Origin: Streptomyces durocortorensis
Lineage (GTDB): Bacteria; Actinomycetota; Actinomycetes; Streptomycetales; Streptomycetaceae
Assembly (NCBI RefSeq): GCF_031760065.1
Contig: NZ_CP134500.1
Location: forward strand, 1,364,001-1,428,000
Length of the DNA: 64,000 bases
Reading direction: 5' to 3'
How positions within the stretch are numbered: position 1 is the first letter of the stretch; each line of letters starts with the position of its first letter. Below are positions 39,263 through 47,530 of the stretch, piece by piece. The translations under genes and the position numbers were made by a program. The notes below the pieces were generated by a model. That model made no database searches. It saw only the letters and a program-made list of their open reading frames with translations, and was not told the DNA's origin.

Positions 39263-40537
39263 GTGACGCCACCGCTCTCCCTCCCCCAGGTCACGGCCGC
39301 CGGGCTGCCCGCCCTCCAGCGCCGGACGTCCGCCGTGCTCATCGTCAGCCAGATACTCGGCGGCCTCGGTGTCGCCGTCGGCATCGCCCTGGCGCCGATG
39401 CTGGCCGCCGAGGTGAGCGGGTCCGATGCGCTGTCCGGGCTGGCGCCGACCGCGTCCGTCGCCGGCACGGCGCTGCTGTCGCTGCCGCTGGCCGCCCTGA
39501 TGACGTCCCGGGGCCGACGGCCCGGTCTGGTGCTGGCGTATCTGATCGGCGCCCTGGGTGGCGGCCTGGTGGTCCTCGCCACGATGCTGCCGAGCTTCCC
39601 GTTGCTGCTCCTCGGCATGGCGGCGTTCGGGGCGGGGTCCTCTGCCGGACTCCAGGCGCGGTTCGCGGCGGCCGACCTGGTGGGGCCGGAGCGGCGGGGC
39701 CGGGCGATCTCCACCGTCGTCTGGGCCACCACGATCGGTTCGGTGCTGGGGCCCAATATCTCGGCCCCGGCGAGTCGGCTGTTCCGCGGTACGCCGGTGC
39801 CCGAGGCGGCGGGGCCCTACCTGTGCTCGGCGGCCGTCTTCCTGCTCGCGGGGCTCGTCGTGGCCCTCGCGCTGCGCCCGGACCCGCTGCTCACGGCCCG
39901 CGCCCTGGCCCCGGAGGAAGCGTCGGCCCCCGGGAAGCGTTCCCTGCGCGCCGGGGTCGAGGCCGTCAGGGAGTCGCCGATGGCCCGGCTGGCCCTGGTG
40001 ACGGTCACCCTGTCACACACCGCGATGGTGTCGATCATGGTCATGACCCCGGTCGACCTGGGCCGCCACGGTGCCGACCTCCAGTTGATCGGGCTCGTCA
40101 TCAGCGGGCACATCGCGGGGATGTACGCGTTCTCGCCGGTGATGGGCAAGCTGGCCGACCAGTTCGGCCGACTCACCGTGATCGGCCTGGCGGTCGGGCT
40201 GCTGAGCTGCGCCGCGCTGCTCGCGGGCACGGCCGGGCCGCGGCACGGGCAGACCGCCGTCGGCCTGTTCGTGCTCGGCCTCGGCTGGTCCGCGGGCATG
40301 ATCGCCGGTTCCGCGCTGCTCACCGACGCGGTGCCGCAGGCCGCACGGGCGGCCGTGCAGGGGCTGTCGGACCTGACCATGAACGCGGCCGCCGGCCTCG
40401 GCGGAGCGGCCGCGGGCGTGATCGTCGCCCAGTGGGGGTACGGCCCGCTGAACGCGATCGGCGCCGCGCTGGTCCTGCCGGTCGCCGCGCTCGCCCTGCG
40501 CCGGAGCCTGCGGCCCGGGGCCGTCGGCAGCGGCTGA
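39263..40537 (+). CDS. MFS transporter
   Basis: 424 residues from GTG 39263 with about 12 membrane helices. Seen: the loop 2-3 motif (ALMTSRGRRPGLVLAYLIGA), ERRGRAISTVVWATTIGSVL (motif near helix 4-5) and the equivalent C-half loop MGKLADQFGRLTVIGLAVGL. Drug/proton antiporter-like efflux is the common role for this group, but the substrate cannot be named. Confidence 0.88.
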   Translation: MTPPLSLPQVTAAGLPALQRRTSAVLIVSQILGGLGVAVGIALAPMLAAEVSGSDALSGLAPTASVAGTALLSLPLAALMTSRGRRPGLVLAYLIGALGGGLVVLATMLPSFPLLLLGMAAFGAGSSAGLQARFAAADLVGPERRGRAISTVVWATTIGSVLGPNISAPASRLFRGTPVPEAAGPYLCSAAVFLLAGLVVALALRPDPLLTARALAPEEASAPGKRSLRAGVEAVRESPMARLALVTVTLSHTAMVSIMVMTPVDLGRHGADLQLIGLVISGHIAGMYAFSPVMGKLADQFGRLTVIGLAVGLLSCAALLAGTAGPRHGQTAVGLFVLGLGWSAGMIAGSALLTDAVPQAARAAVQGLSDLTMNAAAGLGGAAAGVIVAQWGYGPLNAIGAALVLPVAALALRRSLRPGAVGSG

Positions 40538-40592
40538 GGCGCCGTCCGACCGAGGCGGGCCGCCCGCCACCCCGGGGAGGGCTACGGTGCCA

Positions 40593-40705
40593 CCGCGCCC
40601 AGGACCGGAGCCGCGCCCAGGACCGGAGCCGGAGAGAGGAACCGGAGCCGGAGCGGGAGGGGCAAGGCCGGAACCGGAGCGGGAGGGCCAGAGCCGGAAT
40701 CGGAG
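40593..40705. repeat. CCGGAG-type simple-repeat tract
   Basis: An exact 18-bp tandem (CCGCGCCCAGGACCGGAG at 40593 and 40611) grades into degenerate (G)GAACCGGAGCGGGAGGG units. Intergenic between the convergent MFS and cupin genes; a slippage-prone tract. Confidence 0.7.
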
Positions 40706-40745
40706 CTGCCGCGAAGCCCGACCCGGGTCACTCATGCCCGAGTCG

Positions 40746-41108
40746 TCAGAGGCTGATGTGGTACGCCTTGCGGAGCGTCTCGTGGACGGTCCAGGTCGTC
40801 CGGTCGCCCTCGCGCAGAACGCAGGCGTCCCCGGGGCCGATCTCCAGCGTCGCCCCGCCCTCGACCGCGACGGTCGCCCGTCCGCTGACGACCACGAACA
40901 GCTCGTTCGCCTCGGTGTCCGTGACGACGCCGGGCGTGATCTGCCAGATCCCCCGGATCTGCTTGCCGTCGGCCGACTCCCACAGCACCTTGCCCGTCAC
41001 CACGGGATCGCCCGAAACGATCTGTGCCGGATCGAGCGGTTCCGGAACGAGTTCGGCGTCCGGGATGTGCACGGCGAAGGAAGCGGGGGCCTGGTCATTT
41101 GTCGTCAT
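40746..41108 (-). CDS. single-domain cupin protein
   Basis: 120 residues forming one RmlC-like cupin of the ethanolamine-utilisation/DUF861 style: IWQITPGVVTDTEANELFVV, then GRATVAVEGGATLEIGPGDA and VLREGDRTTWTVHETLRKAY. The usual metal-binding histidines of motif 1 are replaced here (T-D-T-E-A-N-E), so metal binding is doubtful. Ligand unknown. Convergent with the MFS gene. Confidence 0.85.
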   Translation of the reverse strand: MTTNDQAPASFAVHIPDAELVPEPLDPAQIVSGDPVVTGKVLWESADGKQIRGIWQITPGVVTDTEANELFVVVSGRATVAVEGGATLEIGPGDACVLREGDRTTWTVHETLRKAYHISL

Positions 41109-41212
41109 GGCCGGTCACCTTAGCGACCGGTTCCGGCCGACCCGCGAGCAGGACCGGCCGGACGTGCTCCTTCCGTGGTTTGCACCCACCCCGCCCGCGA
41201 CAGGGATGGGGC

Positions 41213-42214
41213 ATGCCACAGAACCCAGCGGAACAGAACCCGGCAGAACAGAGCCCACCGGAACAGAGCTCTCCGAAACAGCTCCCTCCGGACCGGCGGA
41301 ACCCCTACGAGCCGGTGCTCTCGGCAGAGGTGCGCGCCGCCCTGAGTGCCCGGCTGCCCGTCGTGGCCCTGGAGTCGACGATCATCGCGCACGGGCTGCC
41401 GCGACCCGGGAACCTCCAGGTCGCCCTGGAACTGGAGGCGCTCGTCCGGTCCGCCGACGCGGTCCCGGCCACCGTCGCGGTCCTGGACGGGCGGGCCCAT
41501 GTGGGCCTGGACAAGGATCAGTTGGAGCGGGTGGCCGCCGATCCGGCCGTGCGGAAGCTGGGCCACCGCGATCTCGCCCCCGCGCTCGCGGCCGGAGCGA
41601 GCGGCGCGACCACGGTGTCCGCGACGGCGTTCCTGGCCGCGCGGGCGGGGCTCGGCGTCTTCGCGACGGGCGGGCTCGGCGGCGTACACCGGGAATGGGC
41701 CGCGAACCAGGACGAGTCCGCCGACCTGCGGCTGCTGGCCCGCACCGGGATCACCGTGGTCTGCGCGGGCGTGAAGTCGATCCTCGACGTCCCCGCGACC
41801 CTCCAGCGGCTGGAAACCCTCGGCGTCGGCATCCTCGGTTACGGCACGGAGCACTTCCCCGGCTTCTACCTCAGCAGCTCCGGCGAACCGGTCGACTGGA
41901 CGGTCCACAGCCCCGAGGAGGTGGTCGAGGTGATGCGGGCGAAGGACGCTCTGGGTGGCACGGAGTCCGCGCTGATCGTCGCCAACCCCGTACCGGAGGA
42001 GGATCAGTTGGATCCCGCTCTGCACGACCGGGTGCTGGCGGAGGCGCTGGACGCGTGCCGGGAGCGCGGCATCTCGGGGCAGGGCGTCACGCCTTTCCTG
42101 CTGGACCAGTTGATGCGCCGGACCGAGGGCGCGTCGCTGGAGGCGAACCTCGCGGCGGTACGGGGAAACGTGCGCCTCGCGGCCCGGATCGCCGTCGCGG
42201 CGGCCGTACGGTGA
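41213..42214 (+). CDS. psuG: pseudouridine-5'-phosphate glycosidase
   Basis: 333 residues from ATG 41213. Splits pseudouridine 5'-phosphate into uracil and ribose-5-phosphate. Diagnostic stretches: VVALESTIIAHGLPRPGNL, VAVLDGRAHVGLDKDQLERV, SGATTVSATAFLAARAGLGV, FATGGLGGVHREWAANQDES and VVCAGVKSILDVPATLQRLE. A 27-residue N-terminal extension is a repetitive Q-N-P-A-E-Q stretch unlike the family. The GTGA overlap with the PfkB kinase gene downstream makes a two-gene pseudouridine catabolism operon. Confidence 0.93.
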   Translation: MPQNPAEQNPAEQSPPEQSSPKQLPPDRRNPYEPVLSAEVRAALSARLPVVALESTIIAHGLPRPGNLQVALELEALVRSADAVPATVAVLDGRAHVGLDKDQLERVAADPAVRKLGHRDLAPALAAGASGATTVSATAFLAARAGLGVFATGGLGGVHREWAANQDESADLRLLARTGITVVCAGVKSILDVPATLQRLETLGVGILGYGTEHFPGFYLSSSGEPVDWTVHSPEEVVEVMRAKDALGGTESALIVANPVPEEDQLDPALHDRVLAEALDACRERGISGQGVTPFLLDQLMRRTEGASLEANLAAVRGNVRLAARIAVAAAVR

Positions 42215-43119
42215 ACCGCCCGGCGTCAGGCGGCGGCCTCCTCGTCGTGGGGGACGTGGTCACGGACGTGGTGGCGCGGTACGGGCCGGCTCTCGCGCAC
42301 GGTACGGACACGGCGGCCCGGATCCGGACCCTGCCGGGCGGGGCGGGGGCCAACGTCGCCTGCTGGGCGGTACGTTCGGGCTGCGCGAATGTGACGCTGC
42401 TCGCCAGGGCAGGGGCGGAGTCCGCCGAGTGGCACCGGGAGGCGCTGGAACGGGCAGGGGTACGGGCGTTCCTGGCGGTGGACGAGGAGGTGCCGACGGC
42501 GACCGTCGTCGCCCTGGTGGACCCGGCCGCCGAGCGCACGTTCCTCACCGACAGCGGGGCGGTGCTGCGGCTCGCCGCCGAGGACTTCTCGCCCGCGCTG
42601 CTCGACGGGGTCGGGCGGCTGCATCTCTCCGGCTACCTCCTGTTCGCCGCGACGAGCCGGGCTGCCGCTCACCTCGCCCTGCGCACCGCCGTGGAACGGG
42701 GCGTAGCGGTGAGCGTGGACCCGGCGTCGGCCGGGTTCCTCGCCGAGCTGGGGCCGGAGCGGTTCCTGGAGTTCACGGAGGGGGCGGAGCTGCTGCTGCC
42801 GAACGCGGACGAGGCCCGGCTGCTCACCGGGCTGCCCGAACCCGAGGCCGCGGCGGCCGAGCTGAGCCGGCGCTTCCCGCGCGTCGCGGTGACGCTGGGC
42901 GAACGGGGAGCCGTGCTGGCCGCCGGGGGTGAGGTCATCGGCCGCGTCCCCGCCCCGCCCGTCCGCGAGCCGGTCGACTCGACGGGCGCGGGCGACGCGT
43001 TCACGGGCGGGTTCCTCGCGGCCCTGCTCGCCGGGGCGGACGACAGGGCGGCCGCGGCGGAGGGCTGCCGGGCCGGGGCGGAAGCAGTGACCACGGTGGG
43101 CGGCCGCCCACCCGCGTGA
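42211..43119 (+). CDS. PfkB-family carbohydrate kinase (probable pseudouridine kinase)
   Basis: 302 residues from GTG 42211, overlapping the psuG stop by 4 bp. Ribokinase fold: LPGGAGANVACWAVRSG (substrate-binding Gly motif) and the catalytic PfkB signature 2 DSTGAGDAFTGGFLAALLAG. Coupling to psuG implies it phosphorylates pseudouridine to the substrate of PsuG, although a ribokinase-like specificity cannot be ruled out by sequence. Confidence 0.9.
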   Translation: MNRPASGGGLLVVGDVVTDVVARYGPALAHGTDTAARIRTLPGGAGANVACWAVRSGCANVTLLARAGAESAEWHREALERAGVRAFLAVDEEVPTATVVALVDPAAERTFLTDSGAVLRLAAEDFSPALLDGVGRLHLSGYLLFAATSRAAAHLALRTAVERGVAVSVDPASAGFLAELGPERFLEFTEGAELLLPNADEARLLTGLPEPEAAAAELSRRFPRVAVTLGERGAVLAAGGEVIGRVPAPPVREPVDSTGAGDAFTGGFLAALLAGADDRAAAAEGCRAGAEAVTTVGGRPPA

Positions 43120-43200
43120 CCGATGGGGCAAGCCATACCCGCGCGTGACCGATGGGGCATGCCATACCCGTGACCGATGGCCTTACGCCCGCGTGACCGA
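43114..43200. repeat. tandem GCGTGACCGATGGGGCA repeats
   Basis: Two 27-bp copies (43114-43140 and 43143-43169, GCGTGACCGATGGGGCAAGC and on to CATACCC, one mismatch), a shortened third GTGACCGATGG (43170) and a fourth GCGTGACCGA (43191). The first copy contains the end of the kinase gene. The rest of the 43120-43339 gap holds nothing else. Confidence 0.75.
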
Positions 43201-43339
43201 CAAGGCCGCCCGCACCCGTGAGGCCGCATACGCGCGGCTCCGCGGAGGCCGGGGCTCGCTCCCGGGGCTCGGGCTCCCTCCGCCCACCGCCCCTCCGCGC
43301 CGGTCCGGCGATGCTGTCGGCGGCGCGGAGACATCCGCC

Positions 43340-43981
43340 TCAGCCCGGCAGCCCCGACCACGCCGGATGCCCCGGGTCGTCCGCCCGTACCACCACGTCC
43401 GCCCGCTCCGCAGGGCCCACCTCGTCCTCGTACCGCGCGAAGGCGGGCAGCGTCCAGCGCTCCGGCTCCTCCGTCCGCCGCCGCAACGCCCCGGAAGACA
43501 GCCGCAGATGGACGCTCAGCGCGAACGGGAACCAGTGCCCCAGCAGCAGCGGGCCGTGCACGAGGACGACCCCGCCCTCCGGCAACGGGTGATACGGCGT
43601 GCGCGTCGCCCGGTCCGTCGCGGGGTCCCACAGGTCCGGCAGTACCCGGCCCGAGCCGCCCGCCTCCAGGGGGCCGAACACCTCGCGCCACAGCGCCCCG
43701 GTGTCGAACCAGCTGTCCGCGTACGAGTCCGGGTCCTCCTTCCCGTACTCGAACCGCAGACTCGCCGGGCGCAGGAAGCCCTCGGTGGACACCACGAGCA
43801 CCGCCCGGCCGCGCAGCCGCAACTCCTCGGCGACGCGTTCGGCCAGGCCGCCGGTGCGGGCGGCCGGGGCGCCGTCGATGCCGAGGGCGAGCCAGGGGGC
43901 TCCGTCGGGGGCGGACAGGCCGTCGGCGTGCCGGGCCAGCTCGTCGGCCAGCCGTTCCCAGGTGATCGCTTCGAGTCGCAC
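43340..43981 (-). CDS. uridine-kinase-like protein lacking the P-loop lysine
   Basis: 213 residues with the layout of actinobacterial uridine-kinase-like proteins: ITWERLADELA at the start, LALGIDGAPAARTGGLAERV at the Walker A position, STEGFLRPASLRFEYGKEDP (DFHRP-like acceptor region), SYADSWFDTGALWREV and VLVHGPLLLGHWF. The Walker A reads GIDGAPAARTGGLA instead of GIDGxxGAGKST, so the Lys and Ser/Thr that bind ATP phosphates are absent. Possibly a pseudokinase. Stands next to the pseudouridine operon on the other strand. Confidence 0.7.
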   Translation of the reverse strand: MRLEAITWERLADELARHADGLSAPDGAPWLALGIDGAPAARTGGLAERVAEELRLRGRAVLVVSTEGFLRPASLRFEYGKEDPDSYADSWFDTGALWREVFGPLEAGGSGRVLPDLWDPATDRATRTPYHPLPEGGVVLVHGPLLLGHWFPFALSVHLRLSSGALRRRTEEPERWTLPAFARYEDEVGPAERADVVVRADDPGHPAWSGLPG

Positions 43982-44005
43982 GCCCCCATCATCCCCGTCG
44001 GCGCG

Positions 44006-44725
44006 TCAGGCGCCCCGCAGTTCGGTGGCGAGCGGGCCCTCCCCCGACACCTCGATGCGGCCGTCCTTGACCGCCTCCGCGAGAGTGACTTCGCCTCGCC
44101 CCAGCTCCAGGCACAAGGCCGCGTCGAGGGTGATGCGGGCATCGGCGTGGTCCGCGGGGCCGTACCCGTACATCTGGCCGTACAACTCGGCGTCGTCGGC
44201 TCCCGATACCAGCGCCTGACTTCCCGTTCCCGTACGGACGTGGAACTCGCCCTCGTCGAGGCGGACTTCCAGAACACCGTCCTGGGTGAGTCCGGCCAGC
44301 GCGCGCAGCAGCGGCAGCGCGAACCAGTGGGCCCGCACCGCGTCGGTCGGGCGGCGTTCGGTGAGTGCCGGGGCGCCCCAGTCGGCGAGAGCCGCGAGGA
44401 CCGGGAGCAGGCCGCGGCCGCGCCCGGTCAACTCGTAGACCGATGCCGCGGCCGGGGGCGGCAGCTTGCGGCGTACGGCCAGTCCGGTCTGTTCCATGTC
44501 CTTGAGGCGGGAGGCCAGGACATCCGTGCTGACGCCGGGCAGATCGGCGTGCAGGTCGGTGTACCGGCGCGGCCCGCCCAGCAGTTCACGGACGATCAGC
44601 AGCGTCCACCGGTCCCCGACGGAGTCGAGGGCGCGGGCGGCGGCGCAGAACTGGTCGTAGCTCCGGCGTCTGACGGGGCGTGGTGCGGCGGGCTGCTGAC
44701 GTGGCATGCGACGCAGTCTAGACAT
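44006..44725 (-). CDS. HxlR-family transcriptional regulator
   Basis: 239 residues, ATG 44725 with GGAAAG 9 bases upstream. Winged-helix HxlR core in residues about 20-115: DSVGDRWTLLIVRELLGGPR RYTDLH, then STDVLASRLKDMEQTGLAVR. The C-terminal half is SCP2/sterol-carrier-like (FHVRTGTGSQALVSGADDAE ... LDAALCLELGRGEVTLAEAV), a known extension in actinobacterial HxlR proteins that may bind a ligand. Divergent from the aminotransferase gene across a 68-bp palindrome-rich region, so autoregulation and control of the aminotransferase are likely. Confidence 0.88.
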   Translation of the reverse strand: MSRLRRMPRQQPAAPRPVRRRSYDQFCAAARALDSVGDRWTLLIVRELLGGPRRYTDLHADLPGVSTDVLASRLKDMEQTGLAVRRKLPPPAAASVYELTGRGRGLLPVLAALADWGAPALTERRPTDAVRAHWFALPLLRALAGLTQDGVLEVRLDEGEFHVRTGTGSQALVSGADDAELYGQMYGYGPADHADARITLDAALCLELGRGEVTLAEAVKDGRIEVSGEGPLATELRGA

Positions 44726-44729
44726 GTTG

Positions 44730-44764
44730 TTGGACTTTCCAAGCCCAAGCTTGGTAAAACCAAG
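44730..44764. promoter_or_regulatory. three overlapping palindromes, HxlR operator candidates
   Basis: TTGGACTTTCCAA (44730-44742), CCAAGCCCAAGCTTGG (44739-44754) and CTTGGTAAAACCAAG (44750-44764) overlap in the divergent gap. All share a CTTGG/CCAAG half-site, as expected for a dimeric winged-helix regulator. Confidence 0.65.
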
Positions 44765-44793
44765 TATCGCAGTTCGGCTCGGGGAGGCACCGC

Positions 44794-46005
44794 ATGGAGT
44801 TCCGGCAGTCCAGCAAGCTCAACGAGGTCTGTTACGAGATCCGGGGCCCGGTCATCGAGCACGCCAACGCCCTGGAGGAGGCGGGGCACAGCGTGCTCCG
44901 GCTCAACACGGGCAATCCGGCGCTCTTCGGCTTCGAGGCGCCGGAGGAGATCGTCCAGGACATGATCCGGATGCTGCCCCAGGCCCACGGCTACACCGAT
45001 TCGCGCGGCATCCTCTCCGCTCGGCGGGCGGTGGCCCAGCGCTACCAGGCCATGGGCCTGACCGAGGTCGGCGTGGACGACGTCTTCCTCGGCAACGGGG
45101 TCTCCGAGCTGATCTCGATGGCCGTGCAGGCGCTGCTGGAGGACGGCGACGAGGTGCTGATCCCGGCCCCGGACTTCCCCCTGTGGACCGCGGTGACCAC
45201 GCTCGCGGGCGGCAAGGCCGTGCACTACATCTGCGACGAGGAATCCGACTGGAACCCGGACCTCGCCGACATGGCGTCGAAGATCACCGACCGGACCAGG
45301 GCCGTCGTGATCATCAACCCGAACAATCCCACCGGCGCCGTCTATCCCCGCGAGATCCTCGAAGGAATCCTGGACCTGGCCCGCCGGCACGGGCTGATGG
45401 TGTTCGCCGACGAGATCTACGACCAGATCCTCTACGACGGGGCCGAGCACCACAGCGCGGCGGTCCTCGCCCCGGACCTGGTCTGCCTCACCTTCAGCGG
45501 TCTCTCGAAGACGTACCGGGTGGCCGGGTTCCGCTCCGGCTGGATGGTGGTCTCCGGTCCGCAGCAGCACGCCCGCAACTATCTGGAGGGCCTCACCATG
45601 CTGGCCTCCATGCGTCTCTGCCCCAACGCCCCCGCGCAGTACGCCATTCAGGCCGCGCTCGGCGGGCGGCAGTCCATCCGGGAACTGGTCGCGCCCGGCG
45701 GCAGACTGCACGAACAGCGCGACCGGGCCTGGGAGCGGCTGAACGAGATCCCCGGGGTCTCGTGCGTCAAGCCGAAGGGCGCGCTGTACGCCTTCCCGCG
45801 CATCGATCCGAAGGTGCACCCCATCGTCGACGACGAGAAGTTCGTGCTGGACCTGCTGCTGCGGGAGAAGATCCAGGTGGTGCAGGGCACGGGCTTCAGC
45901 TGGCCGCGCCCGGACCACTTCCGCATCCTGACCCTTCCGCACGCCGACGACCTCGACGCGGCGATCAGCCGCATCGGCCGCTTCCTGAGCGGATATCGCC
46001 ATTGA
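44794..46005 (+). CDS. alaA: AlaA-type pyridoxal-phosphate aminotransferase
   Basis: 403 residues, ATG 44794 with GGGGAGG upstream. Fold-type I aminotransferase: LNTGNPALFGFEAPEEIVQD, FLGNGVSELISMAVQALLED, VIINPNNPTGAVYPREIL (Asn), VFADEIYDQILYDGAEHHSA (Asp/Tyr), FSGLSKTYRVAGFRSGWMVV (PLP lysine in SLSKTYR-like motif). Length and these blocks match E. coli AlaA, which makes alanine from glutamate and pyruvate. Divergent HxlR control is suggested. An IS begins within a few bases of its stop. Confidence 0.9.
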   Translation: MEFRQSSKLNEVCYEIRGPVIEHANALEEAGHSVLRLNTGNPALFGFEAPEEIVQDMIRMLPQAHGYTDSRGILSARRAVAQRYQAMGLTEVGVDDVFLGNGVSELISMAVQALLEDGDEVLIPAPDFPLWTAVTTLAGGKAVHYICDEESDWNPDLADMASKITDRTRAVVIINPNNPTGAVYPREILEGILDLARRHGLMVFADEIYDQILYDGAEHHSAAVLAPDLVCLTFSGLSKTYRVAGFRSGWMVVSGPQQHARNYLEGLTMLASMRLCPNAPAQYAIQAALGGRQSIRELVAPGGRLHEQRDRAWERLNEIPGVSCVKPKGALYAFPRIDPKVHPIVDDEKFVLDLLLREKIQVVQGTGFSWPRPDHFRILTLPHADDLDAAISRIGRFLSGYRH

Positions 46006-46039
46006 GTCCTCCCCTTCCTGAAAGGAGGGGATTCCTGGC

Positions 46040-47260
46040 TCAGGCCGCCTCCTGGAGCAGCGCTCCAGGAGGTCTTGCGCCATCGGCACCAGCCGGGGTG
46101 AGACCAGCCCGGACGAGCATGACGCGTGCGGAGTTCTTGTCCCGTGGGGACACGGTGCCGCATGCGGTGCAGGTGTAGGTGCGTTCACCCAGCGGCAGCG
46201 CGTGCTTGGCTCTCGCATCGCAGCGACCGCAGTCCATCGTGGTGAACGCGGGATGTACCAGGCGGACGTCCCGCCCATACTTACGGCCCATCTCGATCAG
46301 GGCGGCCTTGGTGGCGCCGATGGCGGCGTCAGCGGCCTTGCGGGCCATGGTGGTCTTGGCAAGGAACCTCGGACGGAAGTCCTCGACTGCGATGACGTCA
46401 TGATCGCGGACGACCTTCTTGGCCCACTTGCGGCCGGTGTCCTCACGCTGCCTCGCGACCTTCTTGTATGCCTTCGCCCGCAGCTTCCTCGCCCGGCGGT
46501 AGCCCTTCGAGGCGGGTTGCCCCCTATTCGGCCTGCGGCGGGCCATCATCCGGTCGTACCGGGCCACCGTCGCCCGCGCCTTCCCTCCATGCTCGGCGTG
46601 CGGCAGGTCGTACGCGTCGGAGGTGGTGGTCGAGGTCTCTTTCACTCCCCAGTCCACGCCGAGGGCGCGGCCCGTCTCCGGCAGGGGCTCCACCTGGGCA
46701 GGTACGACGAACGAGCAGTACCAATGCCCAAGGCTGTTCTGGTACACGCGCACCGAGGACGGCGCGTGCGCCAGGTCCCGCGACCACACCACTCCCACCA
46801 CGATGCCGCCCGCCAGATGCAGCCACCCGTCCTTCAACCGGAATCCACGCCTGGTGTAGTTCAGGGTCGGCAGAGCCTCGCGTTTCGCCTTCCACTTCGG
46901 CATCCCGGCCCGGCGCGCCACGGGCAGACGCTCCGTGATGTCTTTCTGGGCCTTGGCACGGGAGCGGCTGAAGTCACGGATGACCTGCTGCTGGGCAACC
47001 GAAGGCCCCTCACGCAACCACGGCGTGAGAGCACGGGCCTCGGTCAGCATCCTGTCCAGCTGCCCCGGACCACACGTGGCCTTCTCACCGGTGGCCCTGT
47101 TGCGCCGATGTACGGCCCTGGACTTGGCCACGCACTCGTTCCATACCCACCGGCATCGGTCCCACTCCGCCCACAGAGCACTGCGGGCGGTGGACGAGAC
47201 ACGCAGCCGGTACGAGTACCGGGCGTACCCGGTCTCCGCTACCCCTGCCACCGGCACCAT
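46040..47260 (-). CDS. tnpB: RNA-guided nuclease TnpB
   Basis: 406 residues from ATG 47260. RuvC-type catalytic residues are all in place: ALGVDWGVKE (Asp), DVIAVEDFRPRF (Glu) and DKNSARVM (Asp). The zinc ribbon is TMDCGRCDARAK ... YTCTACGTVSPRDKNS. The N-terminal WED/REC part includes YRLRVSSTARSALWAEWDRC and a basic central stretch. The gene appears intact. TnpB uses an omega (reRNA) guide from the 3' end of its own gene plus the right end, to cut donor sites after transposition. The gene reads toward the aminotransferase. Confidence 0.9.
   Translation of the reverse strand: MVPVAGVAETGYARYSYRLRVSSTARSALWAEWDRCRWVWNECVAKSRAVHRRNRATGEKATCGPGQLDRMLTEARALTPWLREGPSVAQQQVIRDFSRSRAKAQKDITERLPVARRAGMPKWKAKREALPTLNYTRRGFRLKDGWLHLAGGIVVGVVWSRDLAHAPSSVRVYQNSLGHWYCSFVVPAQVEPLPETGRALGVDWGVKETSTTTSDAYDLPHAEHGGKARATVARYDRMMARRRPNRGQPASKGYRRARKLRAKAYKKVARQREDTGRKWAKKVVRDHDVIAVEDFRPRFLAKTTMARKAADAAIGATKAALIEMGRKYGRDVRLVHPAFTTMDCGRCDARAKHALPLGERTYTCTACGTVSPRDKNSARVMLVRAGLTPAGADGARPPGALLQEAA
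46048..46072 (-). ncRNA. candidate omega-RNA hairpin at the tnpB 3' end
   Basis: Perfect 11-bp inverted repeat CCTCCTGGAGC / GCTCCAGGAGG with a 3-base loop inside the last codons of tnpB, followed 18 bp on by the right-end hairpin. Two stems in tnpB's 3' end and flank are where the guide-RNA scaffold is expected; the guide would read into the aminotransferase 3' end. Confidence 0.45.
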
Positions 47261-47461
47261 CTCGCCCCGCTGTATCACTGGCCGGAACACCGTGCCGTCC
47301 CCAACCCCCGGAAGGGCCATAAGTGCGAGAGCAGTACACACTCACCCACTACCTCAGGCGCACACGTTCGAGTCGTCGGGGCCGAATCGGCAGTGACACG
47401 GACGGTTCTTCGCCGGACGCGGCGCCTTCTGGCACAACCGACCGCGCTCCGCAACGGGAGC

Positions 47462-47492
47462 GGGCCCGGAGGCGTAGCCGGCCTCCGGGCCC
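47462..47492 (-). terminator. terminator after the tRNA-like RNAs
   Basis: Perfect 12-bp inverted repeat GGGCCCGGAGGC / GCCTCCGGGCCC with a 7-base loop, 39 bp past the second tRNA-like RNA. The remaining 47261-47461 part of the gap is the presumed IS left flank; no gene is seen. Confidence 0.75.
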
Positions 47493-47530
47493 TGTAGGTG
47501 CCGCCCATCGGGCACGCCGGCACGTTTAAG

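Larger units (their letters stand above)
46006..47262 (-). mobile_element. IS200/IS605-group insertion with tnpB only
   Basis: A tnpB gene without tnpA, bounded at its 3' side by a subterminal hairpin (CCCCTTC / GGAGGGG, 46011-46030) right after the aminotransferase stop. This is the usual right-end structure of this group. The left end is not resolved; a stem GTGCG ... CGCAC around 47321-47361 is a candidate, so the true element may extend that far. No target duplication is expected for this group. Confidence 0.75.

Noticed and set aside
40593..40705. CRISPR array
   Set aside because: Short GC-rich tandem units grade into each other without unique spacers of constant length; no cas genes are present.
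43114..43200. CRISPR-like repeats
   Set aside because: Copies are directly adjacent or separated by 2 bp, with no spacers.
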